Origin: Bradyrhizobium sp. LHD-71
GTDB taxonomy: Bacteria > Pseudomonadota > Alphaproteobacteria > Rhizobiales > Xanthobacteraceae
Length of the DNA stretch: 64,000 nt
Assembly: GCF_031157255.1 (NCBI RefSeq)
Contig: NZ_JAVIFX010000009.1
Span: 176,972 to 240,971, forward strand
Direction of reading: 5' to 3'
Position numbers and translations under genes: made by a program. Of this stretch, positions 1-8,308 are shown one piece after another (within the stretch, counting starts at the first letter, position 1; the number at the start of each line of letters is the position of its first letter). Under the pieces are notes generated by a model, which made no database searches, was not told the origin of the DNA, and worked only from the letters and a program-made list of their open reading frames with translations.

Positions 1-1137
1 GGCTTCGGCCTGTTGCTTGATGAGCCCCGAGCCGGCCACGACCCAGGAGGAAACGCGGGCCTTGCGCCCTTTGACGACGGATGCGGCCGCTCGCAGATCT
101 TCGATCCGGCTGTTGGTGCACGAGCCAATGAACACGTGGTCAACAGCAAGCTCCTGCAGCGGCGTGCCTGGAACGAGCCCCATATAGTCGAGGGCGCGTC
201 GCATGGCCTCCTTGCGCAGCGTATCGCTTTCCGATGCCGGATCAGGAATCCGCCCGGTGATGGGAAGCGCGTCTTCCGGGCTCGTGCCCCAGGTCACCAT
301 CGGCGCGATGTCCTCGGCCTTGAGCGTGACCTCGCGGTCGAAGGTTGCTTCCTCGTCGCTCCTCAGGGAGCGCCAGAATGCGACCGCCTTGTCCCAGTTT
401 TCGCCCGCTGGGGCGAATGGCCTGCCTTGCAGATACGCGATCGTCGTGTCGTCCGGCGCGATCATTCCGGCGCGGGCGCCAGCCTCGATCGACATGTTGC
501 AGACCGTCAGCCGTCCTTCGATGGAGAGGCTTCGAATGGCGCTGCCCGCGTATTCGACGACGTGGCCAACCGCGCCGGCCGCGCCGATCTTTGCGATGAT
601 CGCCAGGATCACGTCCTTGGCCGTAACGCCGCTGGCGAGCGAGCCCTCGACCGAAATCCGCATGGCCTTCGGCTTGCGCTGCCACAGGCATTGCGTGGCC
701 ATCACGTGAAAGACTTCGGAGGATCCGATGCCGAAGGCCAGCGCGCCGAGGGCGCCGTGCGTGGAGGTGTGAGAGTCGCCGCAGACCAATGTCAGGCCGG
801 GCTGGGTCAATCCTTGCTCGGGTCCGACGACGTGAGCGATACCTTGGCGGATATCCCCCAGGCCGAACATCGTGACGTGAGCAGCGGCTGTGTTCCTTCG
901 CATCTGCTCGAGGGTTTGCGCAAAATGAGGGTCGGTCTGTGGACCGGCCCGGCTTGGCACGTAATGATCCGGTGTTGCTGCCGCGCGATCCGACCTTCGC
1001 AAAGGAAGGCCGCGTTCGCGCAGCCTGGCAAAACCCGCTCCCGAGCCGTCATGCATCAGATGACGATCGATATAGATCAGCGCGTAGCCGTCATCCCGAT
1101 CGACCACCACGTGCCGCCGCCAGATCTTTTCGAACAT
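1..1137 (-). CDS. Aconitase-family hydratase, LeuC/DmdA-like large subunit (3' end outside window)
   Basis: The reverse strand encodes 379 codons of a LeuC-type iron-sulfur hydro-lyase that runs off the left edge. Near the N-terminus MFEKIWRRHVV matches the LeuC opening, and VFIGSCTNSRIEDLRAAA carries the first cluster cysteine of the family; the other two cluster cysteines are usually further on and only partly in view. The family isomerises or hydrates isopropylmalate, maleate or dimethylmaleate-type acids. It lies 87 bases after the lyase gene and in the same frame, so it is probably cotranscribed. ATG 1137 is used here, but TTG 1152 has a better placed GGGAGG ribosome site. No small subunit (LeuD/DmdB) is visible; it may lie to the left. 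The lyase partner suggests a catabolic hydratase rather than leucine synthesis, which is inference. Confidence 0.85.
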   Translation of the reverse strand, partial: MFEKIWRRHVVVDRDDGYALIYIDRHLMHDGSGAGFARLRERGLPLRRSDRAAATPDHYVPSRAGPQTDPHFAQTLEQMRRNTAAAHVTMFGLGDIRQGIAHVVGPEQGLTQPGLTLVCGDSHTSTHGALGALAFGIGSSEVFHVMATQCLWQRKPKAMRISVEGSLASGVTAKDVILAIIAKIGAAGAVGHVVEYAGSAIRSLSIEGRLTVCNMSIEAGARAGMIAPDDTTIAYLQGRPFAPAGENWDKAVAFWRSLRSDEEATFDREVTLKAEDIAPMVTWGTSPEDALPITGRIPDPASESDTLRKEAMRRALDYMGLVPGTPLQELAVDHVFIGSCTNSRIEDLRAAASVVKGRKARVSSWVVAGSGLIKQQAEA

Positions 1138-1224
1138 GCTTTGAGCAAGCAATTGGGCCTCCCGTGCAGGCAGATTCAGTGCTGTTGCCGACCTGTGTTC
1201 ACGTTCGGAAGAACGGCCGGCAGA

Positions 1225-2133
1225 CTATTCGGCTGCCGTTTGTCGAACGTCCGGCATTTGCCAGCGCTTTTCAAACGCCCAGATGTCCGGGAATCCCATC
1301 AGCTCGTGCAGGCTTTGCCCGGACGTTCGCGGCTCGTACATCGGCACGTCGATGTCCTTGGACGTGCCGTGCTGCTTCAGAAACAGATAAGCCCTGCGAG
1401 CGGCCTCGGCGACGGCGCCTAGGGCGATCCCGGGATAGATGGCGACGGCGAAGCCCATGTCCCTGAGCTGCTTTTCCGTCAGCAGGGGCGTGCGGCCGAA
1501 CTGAACCATGTTGGCGAGGACGGGCTTGCTGATTGAACGGGCGATTTTTGCGAGCTCATCTTCGCTCTCGGGCGATTCGACAAAAATGATATCCGCGCCG
1601 GCCTCGGCGTAAGCTTCGCCGCGGCGCAGCGCTTCGTCCAGGCCGAGCGTCGTGCGCGCATCGGTTCGCGCGATGATCAATGTGTCCTCGCTGCGACGGC
1701 TATCCACCGCCACCTTGACCTTCAACACCATTTCTTCGGCAGGAATGACGCGGCGTCCCGGAGTGTGCCCGCACTTCTTCGGCATCTCCTGGTCCTCGAT
1801 CTGGATGCCTTGAGCGCCGGCGGCTTCGTAGCCGCGGACCGTGTGCCGAACATTGATCAAGCCGCCATAGCCGGTGTCTGCGTCGGCGATGAGCGGCGTG
1901 CTCGTCCCTTCGCAAATAGTCCGCACGCGGGAGAGCATGTCCGAATAGGTCGCCAGTCCGGCGTCGGGCAGGCCGAGCGAAGAGGCGGTGACGCCATATC
2001 CCGTCATGTACAGCGCGTGGAAACCCATCTTATCCGCCAGTCGCGCGGTGATCATGTCGATCACACCTGGCGCTATCACGAGCTCTTTTCGCGCGATCAC
2101 GCTGCGCAAGGATGCCTTCTTGGGGTCTGCCAC
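1225..2133 (-). CDS. Isocitrate lyase/PEP mutase family carbon-carbon lyase (2,3-dimethylmalate or 2-methylisocitrate lyase-like)
   Basis: A 302-aa TIM-barrel protein of the isocitrate lyase/PEP mutase superfamily. Visible motifs are the metal-binding DADTGYGG (about residue 90), EDQ followed by the catalytic loop KKCGH (about 140-145), and ARTDAR. The KKCGH loop with a following TPG resembles 2,3-dimethylmalate lyase and methylisocitrate lyase more than the much longer true isocitrate lyases. Such enzymes cleave a substituted malate to pyruvate plus a short acid. It is the first gene of a transcript that continues into the LeuC-like hydratase, so hydration followed by cleavage is a reasonable model. 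It is divergent from the ABC importer, with about 96 bases between the starts. The exact substrate cannot be read from the sequence. Confidence 0.88.
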   Translation of the reverse strand: MADPKKASLRSVIARKELVIAPGVIDMITARLADKMGFHALYMTGYGVTASSLGLPDAGLATYSDMLSRVRTICEGTSTPLIADADTGYGGLINVRHTVRGYEAAGAQGIQIEDQEMPKKCGHTPGRRVIPAEEMVLKVKVAVDSRRSEDTLIIARTDARTTLGLDEALRRGEAYAEAGADIIFVESPESEDELAKIARSISKPVLANMVQFGRTPLLTEKQLRDMGFAVAIYPGIALGAVAEAARRAYLFLKQHGTSKDIDVPMYEPRTSGQSLHELMGFPDIWAFEKRWQMPDVRQTAAE

Positions 2134-2171
2134 GTCGTCGCTCCCTATTATCTTTTGACTAAGTCATTATA

Positions 2172-2189
2172 ACATGATAACAACATGAT
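2172..2189. promoter_or_regulatory. Direct repeat in the divergent lyase/importer promoter, possible regulator site
   Basis: The heptamer ACATGAT occurs at 2172-2178 and again at 2183-2189, an 11-base period or one helical turn, inside the 96-base AT-rich gap between the divergent lyase and importer genes. A GntR/UTRA regulator is encoded at the end of the importer operon and is the natural candidate binder. Binding is inference. Confidence 0.35.
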
Positions 2190-2229
2190 GTCTAACAAAG
2201 ATAAAAATACTGATGCGGGGAGGATTTAA

Positions 2230-3213
2230 ATGGCGCATCGTACCTTCGCAGCCACGGTGCTTGCCGGGCTTGTCAGCATTTGCCCGGCGGCCGCTTCGGA
2301 AATCGTTGTCACGCATTGGTCTGCCCTGCTTTACGGCGCCCCCTACGCCGTGGCGCAGGAGAAGGGCTATTTCCAGGAAGAGGGGGTCAAGCTCGACGGC
2401 ATCCTCTCGTCGAAGGGCGGCGGCACCAGCGTGCGCAACCTCATGGCCGGCGAAACGCTGTTTGCGGAGGTGGCGCTGCCTGCAGCCCTTGCCGCCATCA
2501 AGGAAGGCTTCCCGATAAAGATCATTTCCGGAGGGACGGAAGGCTCCGCCAGCTTCTGGGTCTCGCGCGAGAATGACAAGTTCGAGAAGCCCGCGGATCT
2601 CAAGGGCAAGAGATTTGCCTTCAGCCGTCCGAAGTCAGTCTCCGAGAGCGGAGTCCTTGCGGCGCTGAAATCGCACAACATCCCGCCCGATCAGGTCAAG
2701 ATGGTTGCGGCCGGTGACATCGGCGCGGGGATCACCGCGCTTGAGCACAATCAGGTCGATGTGGCGACGCTGCCGGAGCCCATCTACTCCACGAAAACGA
2801 AGCAGGGCATGCGGTATCACAAGATGAACTGGTTCAGCGAGAAAGTCCCGCCGTCGACGCAAACGGTCGGAGTTGCGACGCTTGAGAACATACAGAAGCG
2901 TGACGCCGAGCTCAGAGCCGTCATCAGGGCGCGGCAGCGTGGGGTGGATTTCATCTATGCCAATCCGGAAGAGGCCTCGAAGCTGATTGCCAAGGCCTAC
3001 AACATGTCTCCCGAGCTGATGCTGAGCGCGATGAAAGGAACGATGGAGCTGGCGCCGAAGTGGTGGAGCAGGGGTGAGCTGAACTACAGCAACATGAACA
3101 ATGCTGCGGAAGGGCTCGCGTCGGTCGATCTGCTGAAGCTGCCTGTCGACTGGAAGGCCGTCGCGACCGAGAGCCTGCTTCCCGCCGATCTCCGCAAAGA
3201 AGCTGGCCGCTAG
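2230..3213 (+). CDS. ABC transporter substrate-binding protein, NMT1/SsuA-like
   Basis: A 327-aa periplasmic solute receptor. Residues 1-23 form a signal peptide ending in AAAS. The mature start (IVVTHW, then GAPYAVAQEKGYFQEEGV) is typical of the NMT1/THI5-like, sulfonate/nitrate/taurine receptor group, and later KGKRFAFSRP and DIGAGITALE fit the same fold. The start is supported by GGGGAGGA six bases upstream of ATG 2230. It heads a four-gene importer operon with ATPase and two permeases. Members of this group bind sulfonates, nitrate, pyrimidines or aromatic acids; the adjacent hydratase and lyase suggest an organic acid here, which is inference. Confidence 0.9.
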   Translation: MAHRTFAATVLAGLVSICPAAASEIVVTHWSALLYGAPYAVAQEKGYFQEEGVKLDGILSSKGGGTSVRNLMAGETLFAEVALPAALAAIKEGFPIKIISGGTEGSASFWVSRENDKFEKPADLKGKRFAFSRPKSVSESGVLAALKSHNIPPDQVKMVAAGDIGAGITALEHNQVDVATLPEPIYSTKTKQGMRYHKMNWFSEKVPPSTQTVGVATLENIQKRDAELRAVIRARQRGVDFIYANPEEASKLIAKAYNMSPELMLSAMKGTMELAPKWWSRGELNYSNMNNAAEGLASVDLLKLPVDWKAVATESLLPADLRKEAGR

Positions 3214-3229
3214 CATCGGATTGCCGTCG

Positions 3230-4060
3230 ATGACAAACGAGCACGTATCATTTCGTGATGTCGAACAGGTGTTTCCTGCACGCGGCAAGCAGGATCCGGT
3301 GCATGCGCTTGGCCCGATCAGCTTTGCGATTCGCCCGGGCGAATTCTTCAGCGTCGTCGGTCCCTCCGGATGCGGCAAGTCGACCATGCTCGACGTCATG
3401 TCCGGATTGACGCGCCCGACCCGCGGGCAGGTGATTTTCGAGGGATCGCCGCTCGATGGCACCGTGCCGGACGGCATCGGCGTCGTCTTTCAGGAGGACG
3501 CCTCGTTCCCGTGGCTGACGGTGTGGGACAACGTGGCATTCGGACTGCGGCGGCGAGGGGTCGATGCCGCAGAGATCCGGCGCCGCGTCGACTATGCGTT
3601 GAGCTTCATGGGACTTGCTGCGTTCACCAAGGCCTATCCAAGCCAGCTTTCAGGAGGCATGCGGCAGCGTGTCTGCATTGCCCGCACACTGGTGATGCAG
3701 CCGCGCTTGATCCTGCTGGATGAGCCGTTCGGCGCACTCGATCAGCAGACCCGCCTGCTCATGGGTGATGAGCTGCTGCGGCTGTGGCGGGAAACCGGAG
3801 CGACGATCATGCTGATTACGCATGCTCTCGACGAGGCGAACCTGTTGTCCGATCGCATCGGGGTCATGAGCGCGCGCCCCGGCACCTTCATCTCGATCGT
3901 CGAGACCGGCTGGGCGAAGGATCGCGACTCGACGCTCGCCGAGCTGCCGGAGTTCGGCGCGGTCAGCTCGCGGCTGTGGGCGCTGTTGCGCTCAGAGTCG
4001 ATGCGCGCCATGGGGCAACACGCCGCTAGCCGGTCGTCCTTAGCCGGCAAGGCGGCCTGA
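3230..4060 (+). CDS. ABC transporter ATP-binding protein, SsuB/TauB-like
   Basis: A 276-aa nucleotide-binding subunit. It has Walker [11 protein letters not shown]-loop in [11 protein letters not shown], signature LSGGMRQR, Walker [10 protein letters not shown] and the switch histidine in [11 protein letters not shown] 3230 is preferred over an in-frame TTG at 3221 because family members begin close to the first strand; neither has a strong ribosome site. The stop overlaps the next permease start (TGATG), so translation is coupled. It energises the importer whose receptor is encoded just upstream. Confidence 0.92.
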   Translation: MTNEHVSFRDVEQVFPARGKQDPVHALGPISFAIRPGEFFSVVGPSGCGKSTMLDVMSGLTRPTRGQVIFEGSPLDGTVPDGIGVVFQEDASFPWLTVWDNVAFGLRRRGVDAAEIRRRVDYALSFMGLAAFTKAYPSQLSGGMRQRVCIARTLVMQPRLILLDEPFGALDQQTRLLMGDELLRLWRETGATIMLITHALDEANLLSDRIGVMSARPGTFISIVETGWAKDRDSTLAELPEFGAVSSRLWALLRSESMRAMGQHAASRSSLAGKAA

Positions 4061-4812
4061 TGGGCAAGGCGGGCCTTATTCGCATCGCGGTGATTCTGGC
4101 GGCTGTGCTTGCGCTTGAAATCGCCTGCCGAACCGGAGCGGTGCCGCCCTCGGCGGTCGTTCCGCCGAGCGCGATGCTGGCCTCCGTCTATGAAATTCTC
4201 ACCACAGGTGAGATCGCCCATGATCTGCGCCTGACGCTGACGGCAGTTGTCATCGCGACGATCATTGCCATCGTCGGCGGATTTTTCGCCGGGCTCATCA
4301 TTCATGGCCTGCCGCGGCTGAGGCGCACGCTCGCGCCGCTATTGGCGGCCTATTATGCCATCCCCCATCTGGCATTCTATCCGTTGCTGATCGTCGTCTT
4401 CGGACTAGGCTTGGGCCCCTTGATCGTGCTTGCGAGCCTGCTCGGCATCATGGCCATGATCATCGCGACACTTGATGGTCTTGATCACGTTCCGCGGGTG
4501 TTGCTTCGCACCGCGGCTGTCCTCCGGCTGAACCGGTGGAGCGAGATGATGCTCGTGCGATTGCCGGCGGCGTTTCCGCATCTCCTGTCGGGTATCAAGC
4601 TGGCATTTTCCTACGCCTTCATCGGTGTGGTCGCGGGCGAGTTCATCCTGTCGACCGCGGGCCTCGGACATGCGATCTCGTTTGCCTATGATAACTTCCA
4701 GAACCGCCGGATGTACGGACTGATTCTGATTGCGATCGGGCTAGTCACGCTGGTGAACACCACGCTTCTCGTTGGAGAACGCCGTTTGCTGACCCGACGG
4801 GGGATGCGATGA
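4060..4812 (+). CDS. ABC transporter permease 1, SsuC/BPD family
   Basis: A 250-aa inner-membrane permease with about six hydrophobic helices. The region near residues 185-215 (GIKLAFSYAFIGVVAGEF) corresponds to the EAA-type loop that docks on the ATPase. Its start overlaps the ATPase stop, and its end overlaps the next gene as ATGA. Because a second permease follows directly, the channel is probably a heterodimer, where many SsuC-type systems use one gene. The substrate is not visible from the sequence. Confidence 0.9.
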   Translation: MGKAGLIRIAVILAAVLALEIACRTGAVPPSAVVPPSAMLASVYEILTTGEIAHDLRLTLTAVVIATIIAIVGGFFAGLIIHGLPRLRRTLAPLLAAYYAIPHLAFYPLLIVVFGLGLGPLIVLASLLGIMAMIIATLDGLDHVPRVLLRTAAVLRLNRWSEMMLVRLPAAFPHLLSGIKLAFSYAFIGVVAGEFILSTAGLGHAISFAYDNFQNRRMYGLILIAIGLVTLVNTTLLVGERRLLTRRGMR

Positions 4813-5576
4813 GATCCAATGAGGCTATTCAGCCGTCGGTGCTGCTCCGGTGGGGCGATGGTCTGCTGGTCCTGCTCGCCATCATTGCCAGCTGGCAGGC
4901 GCTGGCGTTGTGGGGTGGCAGCGACGTGATGACCACGCCGATCGAAACGGTCAGGCACGCCGTGCAGCTCACTGGACAATCGCGCTTCTGGCCGCACTTC
5001 CGGGAGACGGCGACCGCTTACAGCGTTGCGGCCATCGTCGCAGTTCTTGGCGGACTTTTGATGGGGATTGCCCTCGGAGCTCACCGGCTGACCGGCGAGG
5101 TGTTCGAGCCGATTTTTGTCGCGCTCTATTCGATACCTAAGGTAACGCTCTATCCGGTCGTCCTGCTGCTCTTCGGTCTTGGCATCGAGGCGAAGATTGC
5201 GTTTGGCGCGATGCACGGGATCATTCCGGTCACGATCTTCACGCTGAACGCGGTGCGTCAGGTCAATCGAACGTGGCTTCGCGCCGGCCGCGCGATGGGC
5301 CTCTCGCCCGCTCAATCCATTCTTCATATCGTCGTGCCGGCGACGATTCCCGAGATCGTGTCGGGCATCAGGATCGGGCTCTCGCTCGCCTTGCTTGGAA
5401 CGATGCTGGGCGAATTGTTCGCCTCGAAGAGGGGGCTTGGATTCCTGCTGATGTCCGCTATCGACGTGCATGACGTGCGAACGATCATGGCCATCGCCTT
5501 GCTGATCAGCATATTCGCCTGGGCCATGAATGCGGCGATGCTGGCCATCGACCGGCGATTGCATCAGCGAATCTGA
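4809..5576 (+). CDS. ABC transporter permease 2, SsuC/BPD family
   Basis: A 255-aa permease paralogous to its upstream neighbour. It has an N-terminal membrane segment (LLVLLAIIASWQALALWG), the coupling loop near VVPATIPEIVSGIRIGLSLA and the family GELFASKRGLGFL signature. ATG 4809 overlaps the preceding stop by four bases. It completes a receptor-ATPase-permease-permease importer, and the GntR regulator follows 39 bases downstream. Confidence 0.9.
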   Translation: MRSNEAIQPSVLLRWGDGLLVLLAIIASWQALALWGGSDVMTTPIETVRHAVQLTGQSRFWPHFRETATAYSVAAIVAVLGGLLMGIALGAHRLTGEVFEPIFVALYSIPKVTLYPVVLLLFGLGIEAKIAFGAMHGIIPVTIFTLNAVRQVNRTWLRAGRAMGLSPAQSILHIVVPATIPEIVSGIRIGLSLALLGTMLGELFASKRGLGFLLMSAIDVHDVRTIMAIALLISIFAWAMNAAMLAIDRRLHQRI

Positions 5577-5615
5577 CTGGTATATGGTCCGTTCGCCTCC
5601 TCTCAGAACCAGACG

Positions 5616-6455
5616 ATGAAATCCAACTCTCCGACGCTTGTGCGCGAGCAAGGTCTGCCCCTGCATCACCAGGTCTACCTTACGTTGCGCGAATTGTTGC
5701 GATCGGGACGATACAAGCAGGGTGATCTGTTCCCGACGGAGGAGATGCTGTCAGCCGATTTCGGCGTTTCGCGCATTACCATCCGTCGCGCTCTGGACGC
5801 GCTGGCGCGCGACAGCCTCATCGAGCGGAGGCAGGGTCGCGGCACGTTCGTGGGTGATATTTCGGCGACGGCAGCTCCGCTGGGGCTGACGTTGACGCAG
5901 ATCAATCGGCAGTCGAGCATCGTCGGCCAGACGACCGAAGCTCGCGTGGTCGAGTTTGACCAGGTGTTTCCGCCGGCGGAGATCGCCGATCTGTTCGGCA
6001 TCGAACCGGGCGGAAAGATTCAGCGGGCCGTCCGCGTGCGCCTCAGAGAGGGGGTGCCGATCTTTCATCTCACCACGTTCGTTGCCGATCGGGTCGCAAG
6101 GACCTTCACGCGCAAGGATATGGAGAAGGAAGCACTCTTCGAGCTCATCAAGGCGGCAGGCGTGCAGCTTGCCAGCGGACATCAGATCGTCACCGCAACC
6201 TTGGCCGACCCGCTAGTGGCCCAGCGCCTCAACGTCATGATCGGCGAGCCGTTGGTGCGGATGATACGCATTCTGCGCGACGAGCAGGGTCATCCGATCG
6301 AGCATCTGGACATGCTCGCGTCCCCCGAACGCTTTCAGCTCCACTTTTCGCTCGAGAAGGACTCGATCACTTCCCTTCACGAAAGCATCGGGGGAGGTTG
6401 GATCTCGGCGAAGCGAACGAAATCGGCTGACCAGGGCGCGAAGAAGCGACGGTGA
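5616..6455 (+). CDS. GntR-family regulator with UTRA effector domain (HutC subfamily)
   Basis: A 279-aa regulator. Residues about 10-80 are a GntR winged helix (PLHHQVYLTLRELL, then FPTEEMLSADFGVSRITIRRAL and RRQGRGTFV), followed by a UTRA ligand-binding domain that starts with LTLTQINRQS and contains HLTTFVADRV. HutC-type regulators usually repress a nearby transport and catabolic operon until a pathway metabolite binds. It lies 39 bases after the second permease on the same strand and is probably the local regulator of the importer and the divergent lyase-hydratase genes. Confidence 0.9.
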   Translation: MKSNSPTLVREQGLPLHHQVYLTLRELLRSGRYKQGDLFPTEEMLSADFGVSRITIRRALDALARDSLIERRQGRGTFVGDISATAAPLGLTLTQINRQSSIVGQTTEARVVEFDQVFPPAEIADLFGIEPGGKIQRAVRVRLREGVPIFHLTTFVADRVARTFTRKDMEKEALFELIKAAGVQLASGHQIVTATLADPLVAQRLNVMIGEPLVRMIRILRDEQGHPIEHLDMLASPERFQLHFSLEKDSITSLHESIGGGWISAKRTKSADQGAKKRR

Positions 6456-6550
6456 CGGGCTCATCGACCGCCCGCGATCGAAGTCCAGGAACCTTATAAA
6501 AGCCTCGTGTCGTGAGCCAGCAGGCTTGCAGTCGCGTTGCCGCAGCCGTT

Positions 6551-7516
6551 CTACAGAGCGGACGCCATCCGACATTGCTCTGCGATGTGAATTGGATCGT
6601 CATTCGCGCGTTGCGGCGCGAGCTTGCCGCACTGCTTCAGGCGTTCGATGAGCCAGCGGCCGGCGGGACCCGGCGGAGCGGATACCGGATAGATCGCTGA
6701 CATCGGCAAAAACAGGCCGTCCGGTGGAATGTCCTCGACCTGCAGGGATACGAGCCTGCCGTCGGCGATGTCTTTCTCGACTGCGTGCAACGGCATGCCG
6801 CCCCAGCCCAGCCCGTTCAGGAGAAAGGCTTGCTTGGCGAACAAGTCGGCCAGCCGCCATGTGAGAGGCGAGAGCACGCCGAATTCCCGTCCGGCTGTCA
6901 GATCGGATCGGTCGGTCAACACGAGCTGCACGTGCCGCGCGAGTTCGGCCTTGGGGATCACGCCCGAGAATTCGGCAAGCGGATGCTCGCGCGATGCGAC
7001 CAGCCGGAATTCCACACTCGCGATTTTCTCGCTGGCGAATGACGGCGGTATCAGCGGCAGCGTTCCGATGACGCCGAGACTGGCGCGGCCATCGAGAATG
7101 GGTTGGCATACGCCACCAAGCGCCTCGACATAAAGCCTGAGCGGCGTCTGCGGAAACAAGTGCCGAAATTCCTTGGCAGCTTCGGTGATCGCCTGAATCG
7201 GAAAGCACACGTCGATGACCGCGGACAGTTCCGGCTCCAATCCCGCAGCCATTCCTTTTGCGCGCGATTTCAGCGCATCGACGCCGGACACCACGTTGCG
7301 CGCGTCGGCGAGCAGGATGGCGCCGGCCTGGGTGAGCTTCGGGTATCGGCCCGACCGGTCGAACAGCGGGACACCAATCTGGCTCTCGAGATTACTGACC
7401 AGATCGCTGACCACCGATTGGGCCCGGCGCAGCTTGCGGGCCGCGGCGGAGAAACTCCCTTCTTCGACGGCCGCGATGAAGGTACGCAGTTGATCGAGGG
7501 AAACGCCGTCCAGCAT
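6551..7516 (-). CDS. LysR-family transcriptional regulator
   Basis: A 321-aa LysR protein. The N-terminal helix-turn-helix covers roughly residues 5-65 (LDQLRTFIAAVEEGSFSAAARKL, then AQSVVSDLVSNLE and GVPLFDRSGR), followed by a periplasmic-binding-like effector domain. It is divergent from the azoreductase gene, with 115 bases between the starts, the usual arrangement of a LysR regulator and its target. The GntR gene converges on it from the left. Effector unknown; a quinone or electrophile would fit azoR-type targets, which is inference. Confidence 0.92.
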   Translation of the reverse strand: MLDGVSLDQLRTFIAAVEEGSFSAAARKLRRAQSVVSDLVSNLESQIGVPLFDRSGRYPKLTQAGAILLADARNVVSGVDALKSRAKGMAAGLEPELSAVIDVCFPIQAITEAAKEFRHLFPQTPLRLYVEALGGVCQPILDGRASLGVIGTLPLIPPSFASEKIASVEFRLVASREHPLAEFSGVIPKAELARHVQLVLTDRSDLTAGREFGVLSPLTWRLADLFAKQAFLLNGLGWGGMPLHAVEKDIADGRLVSLQVEDIPPDGLFLPMSAIYPVSAPPGPAGRWLIERLKQCGKLAPQRANDDPIHIAEQCRMASAL

Positions 7517-7631
7517 CGTGGAACCGATCTATCTGATTATCCGATGGATATCATCGAAATATAACGGCTATCCAGAAGCCTCGCAAACATTAGATCTCCC
7601 GCGCCGGTTCACCTTCTGGAGATCAAACCCG

Positions 7632-8246
7632 ATGAAGCTTCTGCATATCGATTCAAGCATTCTTGGCCCGCACTCGGTCAGCCGCACCCTGTCCTCGGAG
7701 ATCGTCGCGCGTGAGACCGCGCTTCATCCCGGCATCCAGGTCATCTACCGCGATCTTGCGAACGACAAGGCGCTGCATCTTTCGGGCGCGCATATGGCGG
7801 CCTGGCAGGGCGGTGCGGTCGAGGACAAGGTGCTGGGAGCAGATCTCGCCACTGGCAGCGCCTATCTCGACGAACTGTTCGCCGCTGACGTCATCGTCAT
7901 CGGTGCGCCGATGTACAATTTCACCATCCCCTCGCAGCTCAAGGCCTGGATCGACCGCATCGTCGTCGCAGGCAAGACCTTCAAGTATACCGACGCTGGC
8001 GAAGTCAAGAGCCTGCTTCCGCCGAACAAGAAGGTCATCATCGCCTCGTCGCGCGGCAATGTGTACACGCCGGGCACGCCGGTCGCCGCGCTCGAACATC
8101 ACGAGTCCTATCTGAAGAGCGTGCTCTCGTTCATCGGCCTCAACGACGTCACCGTTGTCCGCGCTGAAGGCGTTGCTTTCGGCCAGGAAGCCAAGGAAGC
8201 GGCGCTCGCGAAAGCGCGCGCGGACATCTTGCAACTTGCGAGCTGA
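7632..8246 (+). CDS. azoR: FMN-dependent NADH:quinone oxidoreductase / azoreductase
   Basis: A 204-aa flavodoxin-fold protein, the usual length for AzoR. It opens MKLLHIDSSILGPHSVSR with the family phosphate-binding loop, and has PMYNFTIPSQLKAWIDR and the ASSRGNVY flavin-binding segment. AzoR enzymes reduce quinones and azo compounds by two electrons at the cost of NADH. ATG 7632 is chosen because the reading frame upstream of it (from 7518) carries no family sequence. Divergent from a LysR gene and 62 bases before a DJ-1/PfpI gene. Confidence 0.92.
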   Translation: MKLLHIDSSILGPHSVSRTLSSEIVARETALHPGIQVIYRDLANDKALHLSGAHMAAWQGGAVEDKVLGADLATGSAYLDELFAADVIVIGAPMYNFTIPSQLKAWIDRIVVAGKTFKYTDAGEVKSLLPPNKKVIIASSRGNVYTPGTPVAALEHHESYLKSVLSFIGLNDVTVVRAEGVAFGQEAKEAALAKARADILQLAS

Positions 8247-8308
8247 AGCGATCTGCTTAAGCTCGGCACGGGCGGCGGGTGACGACGCTTTGGAGAGCAG
8301 CAGCCTTT

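Noticed and set aside
13..1422. A 469-codon plus-strand frame at the left edge
   Set aside because: It is the shadow of the LeuC-like hydratase and the lyase on the minus strand; its translation has no family motif while the reverse strand shows clear ones.
1225..2133. Calling the lyase a glyoxylate-cycle isocitrate lyase
   Set aside because: True AceA proteins are over 420 residues with a K-K-C-G-H in a longer insertion; at 302 residues this belongs to the short methylisocitrate/dimethylmalate lyase branch.
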